A stretch of 64,000 bases of DNA, from the NCBI GenBank assembly GCA_913009825.1, contig CAJVYQ010000018.1, positions 16,877 to 80,876 on the forward strand, written 5' to 3'. Shown here one piece after another: positions 1 to 8,918 of the stretch (position 1 is the stretch's first letter; the number at the start of each line of letters is the position of its first letter). The notes under the pieces are model-generated. The model was not told where the DNA came from and ran no database searches. It saw only the letters and a list, made by a program, of their open reading frames with translations. Source of the DNA: an uncultured Deferribacteres bacterium (GTDB taxonomy: Bacteria; Zhuqueibacterota; JdFR-76; DREG01). Position numbers and translations under genes: made by a program.

Positions 1-1
1 C

Positions 2-390
2 AGGCCGGTCTCAAAGGTCATCATTGAAAAAGGGCGGATCACCAAATTAAGCAAAGATAAAAACAGCATTTTACCGCGGGAACTGCTCATAAAAAACTGG
101 ACAGACTGGATTGATTACCGGTCGGTTGATTTTGATTACGAGGATAAAAAGGAAGTTATCCAAATAAATGCAGGGGCGGATGGCAATCCGCCCAATGAAG
201 TAAAAAAAGTTTGGACGGGCAATTATATTTTTGAAAATATCTGGCAGTCGTTCCGCACCAAAAAAAAGTCAAAGATTGAATTGAACACTGCGCCGCATAC
301 TTTTACAAAAACAGGTAGAAAATTATAGTAAAAGTGGTTGATATTTCAGGCGTGGATACATCGCACGTGGTTGAGGTTGAAATCAAATAA
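2..390 (+). pseudogene. C-terminal part of a site-specific DNA methyltransferase, frameshifted
   Basis: An open frame enters from the left edge and stops at 326-328. Its translation has the WSVDFDY-like and FENIWQSFRTKKKSK blocks that I recall from the C-terminal domain of large adenine-specific site-specific DNA methyltransferases. The expected family ending, of the form KIIVKVVDISGVDTSHVVEV, is present but in another frame, at 322-390. One base is missing in the A run at 319-322, so the two halves do not join. The upstream catalytic part is outside the window. It is either a real frameshift, which would leave a protein lacking only its last 20 or so residues, or a homopolymer sequencing error. 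The family call comes from memory of the conserved tail and is moderately sure. Confidence 0.5.
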
Positions 391-406
391 CAAAAAGGAG
401 AGTTGC

Positions 407-2077
407 ATGAAACGAATGATCACACTGGTTTTTATGATTTTTATTTTGATGGCCGGTTGCAGTCAACAGGAGAAAATATCCATGAAAAGGAATCAGAATC
501 CCGAATTTATCAAATCCAAACTGGCAAAATATACGGTAGTGGAGTTAAAAGTCGACCGAACTTCTCTGACGGATAATCAGATGGACATACTGAAATATTT
601 GGTGAACGCGGCACAGGCCATCGATGATATTTTTTGGCGGCAGAGTTACAATAAAGCGCTGGTTATGAAACAAGAACTGGCAAAATCCACTGCTCCCATC
701 GACAAAGATTACCTTCATTTTCTGAATATCAATTACGGACCGTTCGACCGGCAGGATGGCGACAAGCCGTTCATCGGTGATACGCCTCATCCGCCCGGCG
801 CGGGATTCTATCCGGAGGATCTGACAAGGGGAGAGTTTGAAACATTTATCGCTGAACACCCGGAGAAAAAAGAGGAATTTTACAAGCTGAATACGGTCAT
901 CAAAAGAGAAGACGGTCAATTAGTAGCTATACCTTATGAAGAAGAATATCGCGCCTCGCTGGAAAAAGCGGCAGCTAATCTGCGCAAAGCGGCGGAAATT
1001 TGCCGGGACGAACGGTTCAAAAAATATTTGTCTTTGCGCGCCGAAGCGCTTCTTGCCGGAGATTTTTTTAACAGCGATATGGCCTGGATGGATTTGCAAA
1101 ATAATCCGCTGGACATCGTCATCGGCCCCATCGAAACTTATGAAGATAAATTGATGGGATTGAAAGCTTCTTACGAGGGTTTTGTTATGATCCGGGACAA
1201 AAAAGAAACCGAAAAATTGGCCAGATTTAAAAAATATATGAATCAGCTTGAGCATAAACTGCCCGTACCCCGGCTTTATAAAAAAGTGAAAGCGGCGCCA
1301 CGCGCGCCCATCGGTGTGTTCAATACCGTGTACACCTCCGCCGATGCCAATGTGGCCGTGAAAAGTATCGCCTTCTCTTTGCCCAATGACGAACGGGTGC
1401 GGGAATTGAAGGGGGCGCGCACGGTTCAGCAAAAAAATGTAATTCTGGCAAAATTCAACAAAATAATGGTGCCCATCTCCAGACGGGTTTTAATGGATGA
1501 ATTCCACAGTTACGTGGATGGCGATGCATTTTTCACCAACACACTGCTGCACGAATTAGCTCACCCGCTGGGTCTGAATTACGTGAAAGGGAAAAACGGC
1601 GTCACGGTTCGGGAAGCATTAAAAGAGAATTATTCGGCCATTGAAGAAGCGAAAGCGGACGTCGTTGGTTTATTCAATGTGGATTTTTTTGTCAGAAGAG
1701 GCGTATTATCACCCGAATTGGAAACCAAATCGTACGTAACTTTTTTAGCGTCCATTTTCCGCGCCGTACGCTTTGGCGCCACCGATGCGCATGCCAGAGC
1801 CAATATGATTGAATTCAACTACCTGGTCAAAGAAAAAGCGGTCATTTTCGATCAGGCCTCCGGTCGTTATGGCGCCAATCTGGCCTGGATGAAAACGGCG
1901 ATTAAAAAATTAGCCATCGATCTTTTGATGATCGAAGGCGATGGGAATTATGAGAAAGCCGGGCAATGGGTAAAAGAGATGGGAATTATCCCTCCGGAAA
2001 TGCAGAAATTACTGAACAATCTCAGCGACATCCCGATCGATATCGAGTTTAAATTCGACCCGGTGTTATTCGATTAG
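407..2077 (+). CDS. M49-like (dipeptidyl-peptidase III-related) zinc metallopeptidase lipoprotein
   Basis: Predicted zinc exopeptidase anchored in the envelope. The 556-aa product starts with a lipoprotein signal (lipobox LMAGC, Cys about residue 18). It carries HELAH at residues 382-386 and a downstream EEAKAD at 413-418, the HExxH and EExxAD pair that supplies the zinc ligands and catalytic Glu in M49-related peptidases. Canonical DPP III has HELLGH, so the one-residue-shorter HExxH here marks a divergent bacterial branch. The start at 407 is chosen because AAGGAG lies just upstream and the signal peptide begins there; the open frame extends 23 codons further up without a plausible signal. 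It stands alone, followed by a terminator. The substrate is unknown. Confidence 0.72.
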   Translation: MKRMITLVFMIFILMAGCSQQEKISMKRNQNPEFIKSKLAKYTVVELKVDRTSLTDNQMDILKYLVNAAQAIDDIFWRQSYNKALVMKQELAKSTAPIDKDYLHFLNINYGPFDRQDGDKPFIGDTPHPPGAGFYPEDLTRGEFETFIAEHPEKKEEFYKLNTVIKREDGQLVAIPYEEEYRASLEKAAANLRKAAEICRDERFKKYLSLRAEALLAGDFFNSDMAWMDLQNNPLDIVIGPIETYEDKLMGLKASYEGFVMIRDKKETEKLARFKKYMNQLEHKLPVPRLYKKVKAAPRAPIGVFNTVYTSADANVAVKSIAFSLPNDERVRELKGARTVQQKNVILAKFNKIMVPISRRVLMDEFHSYVDGDAFFTNTLLHELAHPLGLNYVKGKNGVTVREALKENYSAIEEAKADVVGLFNVDFFVRRGVLSPELETKSYVTFLASIFRAVRFGATDAHARANMIEFNYLVKEKAVIFDQASGRYGANLAWMKTAIKKLAIDLLMIEGDGNYEKAGQWVKEMGIIPPEMQKLLNNLSDIPIDIEFKFDPVLFD

Positions 2078-2104
2078 CGAAACCGGGCTCTTTTCCTGCA
2101 ATCT

Positions 2105-2140
2105 GCGGCGTATCTCAAAAATACGCCGCATTTATTTTCT
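2105..2140 (+). terminator. Rho-independent terminator after the M49-like gene
   Basis: A 9-bp GC-rich stem (GCGGCGTAT paired with ATACGCCGC) with a 7-nt loop is followed by a T-rich tract, 28 bp after the stop codon. The remaining bases up to 2404 hold no gene that I can see. Confidence 0.8.
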
Positions 2141-2404
2141 ACCTTCCTTAAGTTTTTCTGAACCTTTCCGATAAAAAAACAGGCGCATGACAATTTTGCC
2201 GCCGGTTTGATGACTGTTAAAAATGTGATCCGCTTGTTGATCACTTAAACATACTCTGTGGTTCAGCAACAAGCATGATATTATTGTTGAATAGATTTCG
2301 ATGGATTATTCCTTTTAATAACAGTTGCTTGACCGGGTCGGCAATTATGCGCATTGCTATCGTCAAACAAATATTCGTTTCTCTGCAAATGACAGGAGGT
2401 ACAC

Positions 2405-3103
2405 ATGGGAAGGCAAAGAATTTCCGGATTGATTATGTTGGTTGCAGCCGTTTTACTGATGGGATGTTTCGAAAAACTTACACTGAACGACAGTGAAAAC
2501 AATCCTCCCGAAATTCCCGAGATCATCATTTTTAAAGCGCCCTCATCTGTAAACGCACCTCAGGAATTGCAAACCGGTATAAGGGAATTAAATAATCAGT
2601 TGGCTCCCGGCTATACCTACCTTTCCATTGCCACAATCAACCATCCTGAAATCGAAGGAAACCAAGTCACCTGGAATGTATCTGCCGGCGTTTTTAAAGC
2701 CACAATCGTTGCCAATAAAAAAGTAGATGAAACAACCGATTGGACTGTAACCATCAACGGCAGCGATGATAACCATTCCTACAACAACTGGCTGGCCCTC
2801 CAGGGGAATTCCACGGTTGATGGAAAAGCCGGGGACTGGCATATTTTTTCTGAACAATTGGCTGCTGAAATTGGCATAGTCAATTGGAGCAATGATGCAA
2901 ACAACCTGAAAAAAGGCCTGTTTCTATTCCATTATTCCGGAGCTGAGTATGAAATAGTAAACCGTCCCGATAAATCCGGCAGTTTTACTAAAAAACTGAA
3001 TGGTATAAAAGTATTCGAATCATCCTGGGATAATCTTGGCAGTGGTAATTATACACGCCGGGATGCCAACGGAAATGTCGTAGATACCGGTAATTGGTCT
3101 TAA
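2405..3103 (+). CDS. Hypothetical lipoprotein
   Basis: A 232-aa protein of unknown function. It has an SPII signal peptide with lipobox LLMGC (Cys about 21) followed by an acidic, proline-rich linker, so it is exported and lipidated. The rest is rich in Asn, Gly, Thr and aromatic residues, as in beta-sandwich secreted domains, and contains short repeats around WTVTINGSDD and NNWLALQGNST. The start is well supported by AGGAGGT at 2394-2400, four bases before the ATG. It is monocistronic, with repeat-filled spacers on the right. I do not recognise a named family. Confidence 0.75.
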   Translation: MGRQRISGLIMLVAAVLLMGCFEKLTLNDSENNPPEIPEIIIFKAPSSVNAPQELQTGIRELNNQLAPGYTYLSIATINHPEIEGNQVTWNVSAGVFKATIVANKKVDETTDWTVTINGSDDNHSYNNWLALQGNSTVDGKAGDWHIFSEQLAAEIGIVNWSNDANNLKKGLFLFHYSGAEYEIVNRPDKSGSFTKKLNGIKVFESSWDNLGSGNYTRRDANGNVVDTGNWS

Positions 3104-3188
3104 AACCGGACTCCATTAAAAAATTTATCGCCCGGTTACCTATTTTTGTTGCTTCTGTAAATGGTTTTTTATATTTTAACAACAGTTG

Positions 3189-3443
3189 GTAACTATTCAG
3201 CCCGCGAAACACACTAAATACACGAGAGGGAATGATAATTAGTACCTGCCCGAAAACCTTTCTTTTTTGTTATTCCCGCGAAAACGGGAATCTATAAATT
3301 TATAATTTTATTGGATTCCCCGCCTGCCCCGGGCACGGCAGGAATGATATTTTTTTCTGTCTTTCAGAGGAGTTTTCGGACAGACACTAATTAAAGATGT
3401 TTTAGTGTTTTTCTTGTATTTAGTGAGCAGCCTGAGTAGTGGC
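3189..3443. repeat. Family A inverted-repeat element, interrupted by a family C element
   Basis: The left end is GTAACTATTCAG and the right end CTGAGTAGTGGC, the terminal pair shared by all family A elements of this window. The element is non-coding. Its middle is occupied by a family C element at 3238-3391, so one element was inserted into the other. The 3104-3681 spacer holds nothing else that I can see. Confidence 0.7.
3238..3391. repeat. Family C inverted-repeat element (nested)
   Basis: The ends ATTAGTACCTGCCCGAAAA and TTTTCGGACAGACACTAAT are inverted copies of each other. Inside is a second palindrome of ATTCCCGC ... GCGGGAAT type. The same layout recurs at 10954-11085. Non-coding, MITE-like. 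Confidence 0.7.
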
Positions 3444-3681
3444 GGAAATTTGTAAAAATAACGAATCTAATTGTAGATGAGAAACTTAAAAATTAGCCTT
3501 TAATGACCTAAATATTTCTCTAACCGCGAAGATGATTTAGATCTTTGGTTTCTTCTGTGGTATTTCAGTTCTGCGGCCCAATTTTTTTCAAGTTTCTTGA
3601 AAGATACAGCGATTGAATAAAATTCCAACTGCCTGTTTTACAAATCTAATCAATAAAAGAAGGAAACAAACCGGAGGAGAT

Positions 3682-3900
3682 ATGATCCAGGACTTGGCTC
3701 AAACCTATATTTTAAATTTCACCTATGTCATTTTGAAGGCAATTTTTTTTGCGGTTGCCTGTTTCTTCACCTGGCGATTATTTGATTGGCTGGAAAAATT
3801 AGATATCCGCGCGGAGATAGCCGAAAGGAATAATCTTGGACTGGCCATTATGATCGCAGCCATCTTTTTGGGTTTGGCGTATGTCATCGGGCAAATTTAG
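3682..3900 (+). CDS. DUF350-like small inner-membrane protein
   Basis: A 72-aa protein with two predicted membrane segments, about residues 12-32 and 50-70. A short charged stretch (LEKLDIRAEIAERNN) lies between them and resembles the conserved linker of DUF350 proteins. The start at 3682 follows GGAGGAG and is preferred over an upstream ATG at 3613 that has no ribosome binding site. Its last 20 bases overlap the start of the lytic transglycosylase gene, so the two are probably translationally coupled. The function of the family is not known; small size leaves the assignment moderate. Confidence 0.6.
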   Translation: MIQDLAQTYILNFTYVILKAIFFAVACFFTWRLFDWLEKLDIRAEIAERNNLGLAIMIAAIFLGLAYVIGQI

Positions 3901-4537
3901 CCTCCTTATTTTTCTTGCACTGACGATTGGCTGTAGCTTTGACACAGGTAAACAAGTAGCGGAAAAACCGGTTAAAGACGTTTCAACAAAAATCGATTCA
4001 ACCGGAATTATGAAGAAAATCGACTCAGCGTCGGTTAAATTGAAATACGAGTTATTTCTGTTTAACCCGGTAAAGGCCCGCCAAATTTCCCAATATGATC
4101 ACCTGATTAAAAAATACAGCCGTCGTTTTGGTTTCGATTGGCGTTTAATCGCCGCCCAAATTTTTGCCGAAAGCCGTTTTCGTGCCAATGCCAGAAGTCA
4201 TGTTGGCGCCATTGGTCTTATGCAGATTATGCCCGGCACTGCAAAACACCTGGGCATAGATCCCAATTTATTGCTAACGCCGGAACACAACATCAGTCTC
4301 GGCTGTCTGTACGATTGGCGTCTATTCCGGCTTTGGAAGGAAAAAAAAGGCAAAGATCGACTGGCCTTCACCTTTGCCAGCTACAATGCAGGGCGAAGAA
4401 AGGTTTTACGCGCCGGTAGTCGTGTACCGCAACCCAGATCCTGGATAGGCGTGGCGCCCTATTTACCTCGGGAGACCAGAAGATATGTAAGTAAAATTTT
4501 TAACCAATACACAGTTTACAAGAAAAAATTTTTCTGA
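3881..4537 (+). CDS. Lytic transglycosylase (SLT/GH23 type), lipoprotein
   Basis: Cleaves the MurNAc-GlcNAc bond of peptidoglycan with 1,6-anhydro product formation, acting in the periplasm. The 218-aa protein has a lipobox (LTIGC, Cys about 18) and a typical SLT domain from about residue 70. The catalytic Glu is in AESRF (E97), followed by GLMQIMP (112-118) and the SYNAG motif near 173, in the usual order. The length fits the short MltE/MltF-domain lipoproteins. The start codon overlaps the end of the DUF350-like gene, which suggests co-expression of a membrane protein with a wall-cutting enzyme. Family call is firm; the exact subfamily is not. Confidence 0.88.
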   Translation: MSSGKFSLLIFLALTIGCSFDTGKQVAEKPVKDVSTKIDSTGIMKKIDSASVKLKYELFLFNPVKARQISQYDHLIKKYSRRFGFDWRLIAAQIFAESRFRANARSHVGAIGLMQIMPGTAKHLGIDPNLLLTPEHNISLGCLYDWRLFRLWKEKKGKDRLAFTFASYNAGRRKVLRAGSRVPQPRSWIGVAPYLPRETRRYVSKIFNQYTVYKKKFF

Positions 4538-4771
4538 TACCTGGAACGATTCTATCCACGAAATATGTGAGAAATTGTAACGATTCAGGACACGATAAGA
4601 TTCTATCGGAAGTTGATTTACACGCCCATCCCCTCTCACATGAGTCATCGAATTCTTCCTTCCTGAGAAAGTAAGAACGGGAAATATGCTTCCAATCTAC
4701 CTGCATCGTGACGAAAAACACAAAAATTCTGTGGCGATTCCCGGCACTTAATAATCGTAAAACAAAATTTT

Positions 4772-4932
4772 GTAACTACTCAGGTGTTTTCTTTCAATCT
4801 TTTTCGCCTTGCCGTGAACGACAAGGCTAAGAAATGAAAGGGCGCTAAAGCGTCCTATTTACGATAGCATCCTTCAGGATGCTTTCATGTCTTAGCCTGA
4901 GGGTTCACTCTCAGGCGACCTGAGTAGTTACA
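4772..4932. repeat. Family A inverted-repeat element
   Basis: GTAACTACTCAGG on the left and CCTGAGTAGTTAC on the right are exact inverse copies. The symmetry extends outward through AAATTTT, giving about 20 bp of inverted repeat from 4766 to 4938. The interior holds smaller palindromes (GGGCGCTAAAGCGTCC, AGCATCCTTCAGGATGCT). This is one of the cleanest copies and fills most of the 4538-4970 spacer. Confidence 0.85.
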
Positions 4933-4970
4933 AAATTTTTAATAACTCGCACAAATTTCAGCAGGCCCGC

Positions 4971-5411
4971 ATGGAGCAAAATAAAATCAATAAAAATGAT
5001 CTGCTTTCCCAAACGCAAAAAAATTCTCTGGCTGCAATTTTACAATTGATAGAAAAGAATCTTTATAACGTCCGGCTGCAGTTAAAAGCAGGAGAATACA
5101 ACGGAGTAGTCTACTCGGTAAAAATAGAAATAAGTCCGTGTCAACTTGATAAAATTTGCAATAAGATAAAGCAAATCGAAGATGAAATTCTATTCCTGAA
5201 AGAAAGATATGATCTTCCGGTAAAAGAAAGGACACTGAGCAAACAGCTTATGAGTTTGAGCAGTTATTTTTGGTCCGTTCTCATCGATAAAAAAACTGAA
5301 AAATTGAAGCGATACGGAGCCGTTCCGGATCAATTAAAAACCGAATTAGATCCTCATATTGATAGTTTGATTTCTCTTGTTAACGGGCTCTCGGAAATCG
5401 TAACCGAGTAG
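4971..5411 (+). CDS. Hypothetical protein, helical
   Basis: A 146-aa protein without signal peptide or membrane segment. Its composition (many Lys, Glu, Leu, Ile) and spacing suggest an all-helical, possibly coiled-coil protein, with Lys/Glu-rich helices about residues 55-85 and 100-145. The ATG at 4971 lacks a clear ribosome binding site. It sits between a family A element and an IS3 remnant, so it may be a leftover accessory gene. I do not recognise it. Confidence 0.5.
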   Translation: MEQNKINKNDLLSQTQKNSLAAILQLIEKNLYNVRLQLKAGEYNGVVYSVKIEISPCQLDKICNKIKQIEDEILFLKERYDLPVKERTLSKQLMSLSSYFWSVLIDKKTEKLKRYGAVPDQLKTELDPHIDSLISLVNGLSEIVTE

Positions 5412-5457
5412 CTTGATTATTCATTGCGAATCTACATGTTCCACTCCGGTAGTATAT

Positions 5458-5830
5458 TGGACCCATAAAACCGGACAGTCGTATAAGGTGTAAAAACATC
5501 AGAAAGAAAGGTTCAATTGATTAGGAAAAAACATAAATGGGCATCCAGGCTATTTATCCTAAACCAAAACTCAGTAAAAGTGATAAAGGCCATAAGATTT
5601 ACCCGTATCTCCTGCGCAATATTTCCACTGACCGGGTTAATCAAGTCCGGAGTGCCGACATCACCTATATTCCACTTCGTTATGGCTTTATGTATCTTGT
5701 TGCCATAATCGACTGGTTCAGCCGCTATGTGCTTTCCTGGCGGTTATCGAAAACATTGGACACCACTTTTTGTTTAGAGACGTTAGAATCCGCCTTAGAG
5801 ATAAACAAGCCGATTTTTTCGTCCTACCGC
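5458..5830 (+). pseudogene. Decayed IS3-family insertion sequence, OrfB fragment
   Basis: TGGACCCATAAAACCGGACA at 5458-5477 resembles an IS3-type terminal inverted repeat. The frame starting at 5537 reads like the middle of an IS2/IS911-type OrfB transposase: MGIQAIYPKPKLSK, then NQVRSADITYIPLRYGF with the first catalytic Asp of the rve domain, then AIIDWFSRYVLSW. Identity is lost after about 5820. OrfA, the N-terminal part of OrfB and the rest of the DDE domain are missing. The expected Trp in NQVW is an Arg here, and stop codons lie just upstream. It is a dead fragment. Confidence 0.8.
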
Positions 5831-6442
5831 AAGATAAAAAAGAGAGTGCGGATTCTTTCCTGCATGTTTTGCGAAGTGGATTTTATCCCAACCGTGTCGT
5901 TGCTCTGTTAAATGGTTCAAAACCGGGACGATGTAAACAGTCTTATCCCCTGGAGTGAAGATCGGCAAAGTATAAACAGCAAAACTACGGCGTATGTCTG
6001 TTAGAATTTCACTCGCCAATTGCCCACGGCCGATGTTGCTGAATTTACAAAACAGTTGGCAAAATAAGTGTTTTCCACTACGTACACCTTCCTTTCATTT
6101 GCATTTATCAGCAATAGTGATTATCTTAAAAATAAAATTGAGAGTAACAATTTAGTCTTTTGAAAATTGAAAGGTTTGTGCTTCTTTCAATAAATTAGGA
6201 AAATTTGGCAGGTTTTCTTTTTGGGCTAAAGTCCGGTGAGTCTTGATACCGAAACCGTTCCACGAGCTAAAGCTCGCGGCAATGAAAAGAAAAGAGAGAA
6301 TTAATTGCTACGGTCTTCAGATCGTGGATTTATATAGATAACCAACTTTAAGTGGCTTTAGCCTAATTCTACGCAAGTTGAAGCGCCAAGTTCTTATTTC
6401 CGTTTAAATGAGACACTGATCACTACTATTTTTTTAAAATCC
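5831..6442. other. Gene-less spacer
   Basis: No coding region I would support. It follows the IS3 remnant and contains short palindromes, such as CGAGCTAAAGCTCG near 6259, and AT-rich filler. It runs into the family A and B elements at 6443-6764. Confidence 0.5.
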
Positions 6443-6620
6443 GTAACGATTCAGGTATGCTTTATAATATTAACTGTAATCACGCTTCGCGTCCCTACCC
6501 GCAGCAGGGAGGCCCGCAGAGGCGGGCAAGCGCTCAGCATAGTTGTTCAAGCCATCCGTCTCAGGCGGAGTAGTCGAAGGTTTCCTGTACATCAAATAAC
6601 AATTATGCCTGAGTAGTCAC
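6443..6620. repeat. Family A inverted-repeat element
   Basis: The ends are GTAACGATTCAGG and CCTGAGTAGTCAC. The interior matches the copy at 31841-32016 (ATTAACTGTAATCACGCTTCG and a TTCCTGTACATCAAA-like tail), so these two form a subfamily. Confidence 0.75.
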
Positions 6621-6634
6621 TTTTAATTTAACAT

Positions 6635-6764
6635 AAACTGAGCGAATCTCACGCTCATTCTGGAGGAATCTTGTCAAATTTTGGCAAGAAACCAACAAGA
6701 TTCCTTCTGAATGAGATTTCACCCGATGGATTACCAATTTAGATTAAGAATCGCTCAATTCAGG
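6635..6764. repeat. Family B inverted-repeat element
   Basis: The left end is AACTGAGCGAATCT and the right end AATCGCTCAATTCAGG, with an inner inverted pair around GGAATCTTGT and ACAAGATTCC. The right end recurs at 16674, 20749 and 49427. Non-coding. Confidence 0.7.
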
Positions 6765-6838
6765 TTTAAGTTTAAAAGGCATGTCGTCTGTGCTTTATGT
6801 AAGTTAACTGCAAATCGATCATCAAAAAAAGTGATTCC

Positions 6839-8845
6839 ATGAAACGTTTCCTCTATTTCGCCAATTTTGTTATTCTGTGCTTTTTCTTCTCTTGTTCATC
6901 TAAAAAAGAACCGGCAAAAATATCGCCCGTACTTGATAAACATTTGGTCCTCACAACAGAATTGGCTTATGATCCATCGGTCGCTTTTCAAGCCGACCTG
7001 ATTTTTATCCGTTTTAACGGGGATACCGCGCTCCTATCATCGCAATTGGCAAGCTGGAAAAATAGCGGTTATTCCCCCGGCGTTATTTTTTCTACGGAGC
7101 ACCAACCGATGGATACAGCCAGGATTGCCTATTTTAAGCAGATGATCAAGCATTTTATCGATGAAAAGATTGCGAACATTGTGTTGGAGTTTCCGCACAG
7201 TCCTGCATCTGCGCAATATTCACCGGCGTTCATCTCATATTGGCAAAAAAAAACCGGCAGCCGGTGGAGCAACCCTGCTGATTCTGTGGATGTCTGGTAC
7301 CGGGCGGCAAAATTGAAACAGGAGATTTTCACTCATTCCCTGCAGCAGTTAACTGAATTTGGCAAAACATACTCAGCCGCTCGCGGCAGGACAGTTCATT
7401 TTTTCATTGCCACAAAAGGCAGCATTGCAAATGCCCAAAATAACATTGTTGCTCCGGGGGAAGATGCGCTTAAATTGTTCAATGCAGATGGTATCATTGC
7501 TCAAAGCGGCTTCTTGTCATCCGGCAATTTTATGTATCAGGGAAAAAACAGGAATCGTCCGTTCGCCGAAACTTATTTTTCAGATTCCTGGTTCGCCAAC
7601 AGCACGGATCAAAATAGCACTCCGGTTTTTTTACCGGTAGAAATTGAGAACCCTTTCAGTTTGATTGCCGCGATGATGCAGCCTTCCGTGGAACATTTCA
7701 GTTGGCAAAACATTTCTAATCCGGTTGCAGCAGGGTCTGCCCCCGGTAAGTCCGGAGCAAACCCAAAGAACAATGCCGATGTTTTTTCTTTTGTGCTCGA
7801 ATCTTTGCAAGATTTCCCGGCAAAGGATACGAAGTGGCTGGAAAATCCATGGCCAAAGACCGGTGTGGTTTTTTCCGATACCTACATGTACCAGCGCGGC
7901 AGTCCGTGGACTTGCGAAATGGAATCTTTTTACCAGCTTGCCATGCCGTTTTTGCAGCATGGTGTGCCGGTGCAAATTGTGCCGCTGGAACGATTGCAGG
8001 ACGATGATTATCTGGATCGGTTCGATGTGCTGTTTATGAGCTACGAAGGGTACAAACCGGCCGGACCGGAAGTTCATCCGCATTTACGTCATTGGGTGAG
8101 CCGTAAAGGCGGACTGCTGTTTTTCTACCTGGGAATTTCCAATCAATTCGATGAAGTGAACGAATGGTGGGCGGATTTGTACGATCGACCTCATGAACAT
8201 CTGTTTGAAATGCTCAAAACCGGGCTTTACCCGTTTGCCGGTCTGCACAAAGTAGGGAGAGGGATTGTTTACACTGAACACAGTTCTCCGCGGGAGATGG
8301 CAAAGAAACCGAACAGCGGAGAAATTATCCGGAACATTTATGTGGGGATTTTAAGAAGTTATGCCGGCAAAGATGCCGCCGTTGCATTGCAAAAGAACCA
8401 TTTAGTTTTGCAGCGGGGCCCCTATTATGCTATTTATGTTTCCGATGAAGGGGAGCATCCCGTTGCCAAAAAAATGACCGGGAATTTTATTGATCTGTTC
8501 GCTGCCAATCTTCCTCTTATCACGGAAAAAGAGATTCGCCCGGGACAAACCGGATTGTTACTCAATACGGACTTTTTTCCGCGGGATACCTCTGCCGTTG
8601 TTTTATCTTCCGGCGTAATCTCCAACATAGAAACGGATTCACTGGGGATCCGGTTTGATTCTTTCCTGAATATCGCTGCTCCCGCCACAACTTTTTTGCA
8701 CTTACCCGGACGACCACAAACAATCAGTTGCAAAGATGGAAACAGAGGGGAAATCCTCTACAGGCAAATTTGGTTCGATGCACAAAAATTGTTGCAATTA
8801 ACTTATTCCTGTGCAGGACAGCCGGTTCGAATTGAAATTAAATAA
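6839..8845 (+). CDS. Lipoprotein with glycoside-hydrolase-like and amidotransferase-like fold regions, function unknown
   Basis: A 668-aa envelope lipoprotein (lipobox FFSC, Cys 19). The N-terminal third alternates hydrophobic strands and helices in a TIM-barrel-like manner (VIFSTEHQPMD, NIVLEFPHSP). From about residue 343 there is a conserved-looking block, DTYMYQRGSPW ... FLQHGVPVQIVPLERL ... FDVLFMSYEGYKP ... HLRHWVSRKGGLLFF. This resembles the class-I amidotransferase-like trimerisation domain of GH42-type enzymes. The last 150 residues look like a beta-sandwich. A carbohydrate-related role is inference from architecture only; no catalytic residues are assigned. It is followed after 73 bp by the subtilase gene. 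Confidence 0.6.
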   Translation: MKRFLYFANFVILCFFFSCSSKKEPAKISPVLDKHLVLTTELAYDPSVAFQADLIFIRFNGDTALLSSQLASWKNSGYSPGVIFSTEHQPMDTARIAYFKQMIKHFIDEKIANIVLEFPHSPASAQYSPAFISYWQKKTGSRWSNPADSVDVWYRAAKLKQEIFTHSLQQLTEFGKTYSAARGRTVHFFIATKGSIANAQNNIVAPGEDALKLFNADGIIAQSGFLSSGNFMYQGKNRNRPFAETYFSDSWFANSTDQNSTPVFLPVEIENPFSLIAAMMQPSVEHFSWQNISNPVAAGSAPGKSGANPKNNADVFSFVLESLQDFPAKDTKWLENPWPKTGVVFSDTYMYQRGSPWTCEMESFYQLAMPFLQHGVPVQIVPLERLQDDDYLDRFDVLFMSYEGYKPAGPEVHPHLRHWVSRKGGLLFFYLGISNQFDEVNEWWADLYDRPHEHLFEMLKTGLYPFAGLHKVGRGIVYTEHSSPREMAKKPNSGEIIRNIYVGILRSYAGKDAAVALQKNHLVLQRGPYYAIYVSDEGEHPVAKKMTGNFIDLFAANLPLITEKEIRPGQTGLLLNTDFFPRDTSAVVLSSGVISNIETDSLGIRFDSFLNIAAPATTFLHLPGRPQTISCKDGNRGEILYRQIWFDAQKLLQLTYSCAGQPVRIEIK

Positions 8846-8918
8846 TTACCGGTGTTTGTCAGCAGATGTCACACAAAGTTTTGGGGCAAAAATCTGAACG
8901 ATCGTCAAAGGATGGAAA

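Noticed and set aside
338..406. A longer N-terminus for the M49-like protein
   Set aside because: This stretch overlaps the frame of the methyltransferase tail, and the lipoprotein signal and ribosome binding site point to 407.
5537..5911. An intact transposase gene
   Set aside because: Only part of the rve domain is present, similarity stops near 5820, and stop codons precede it.
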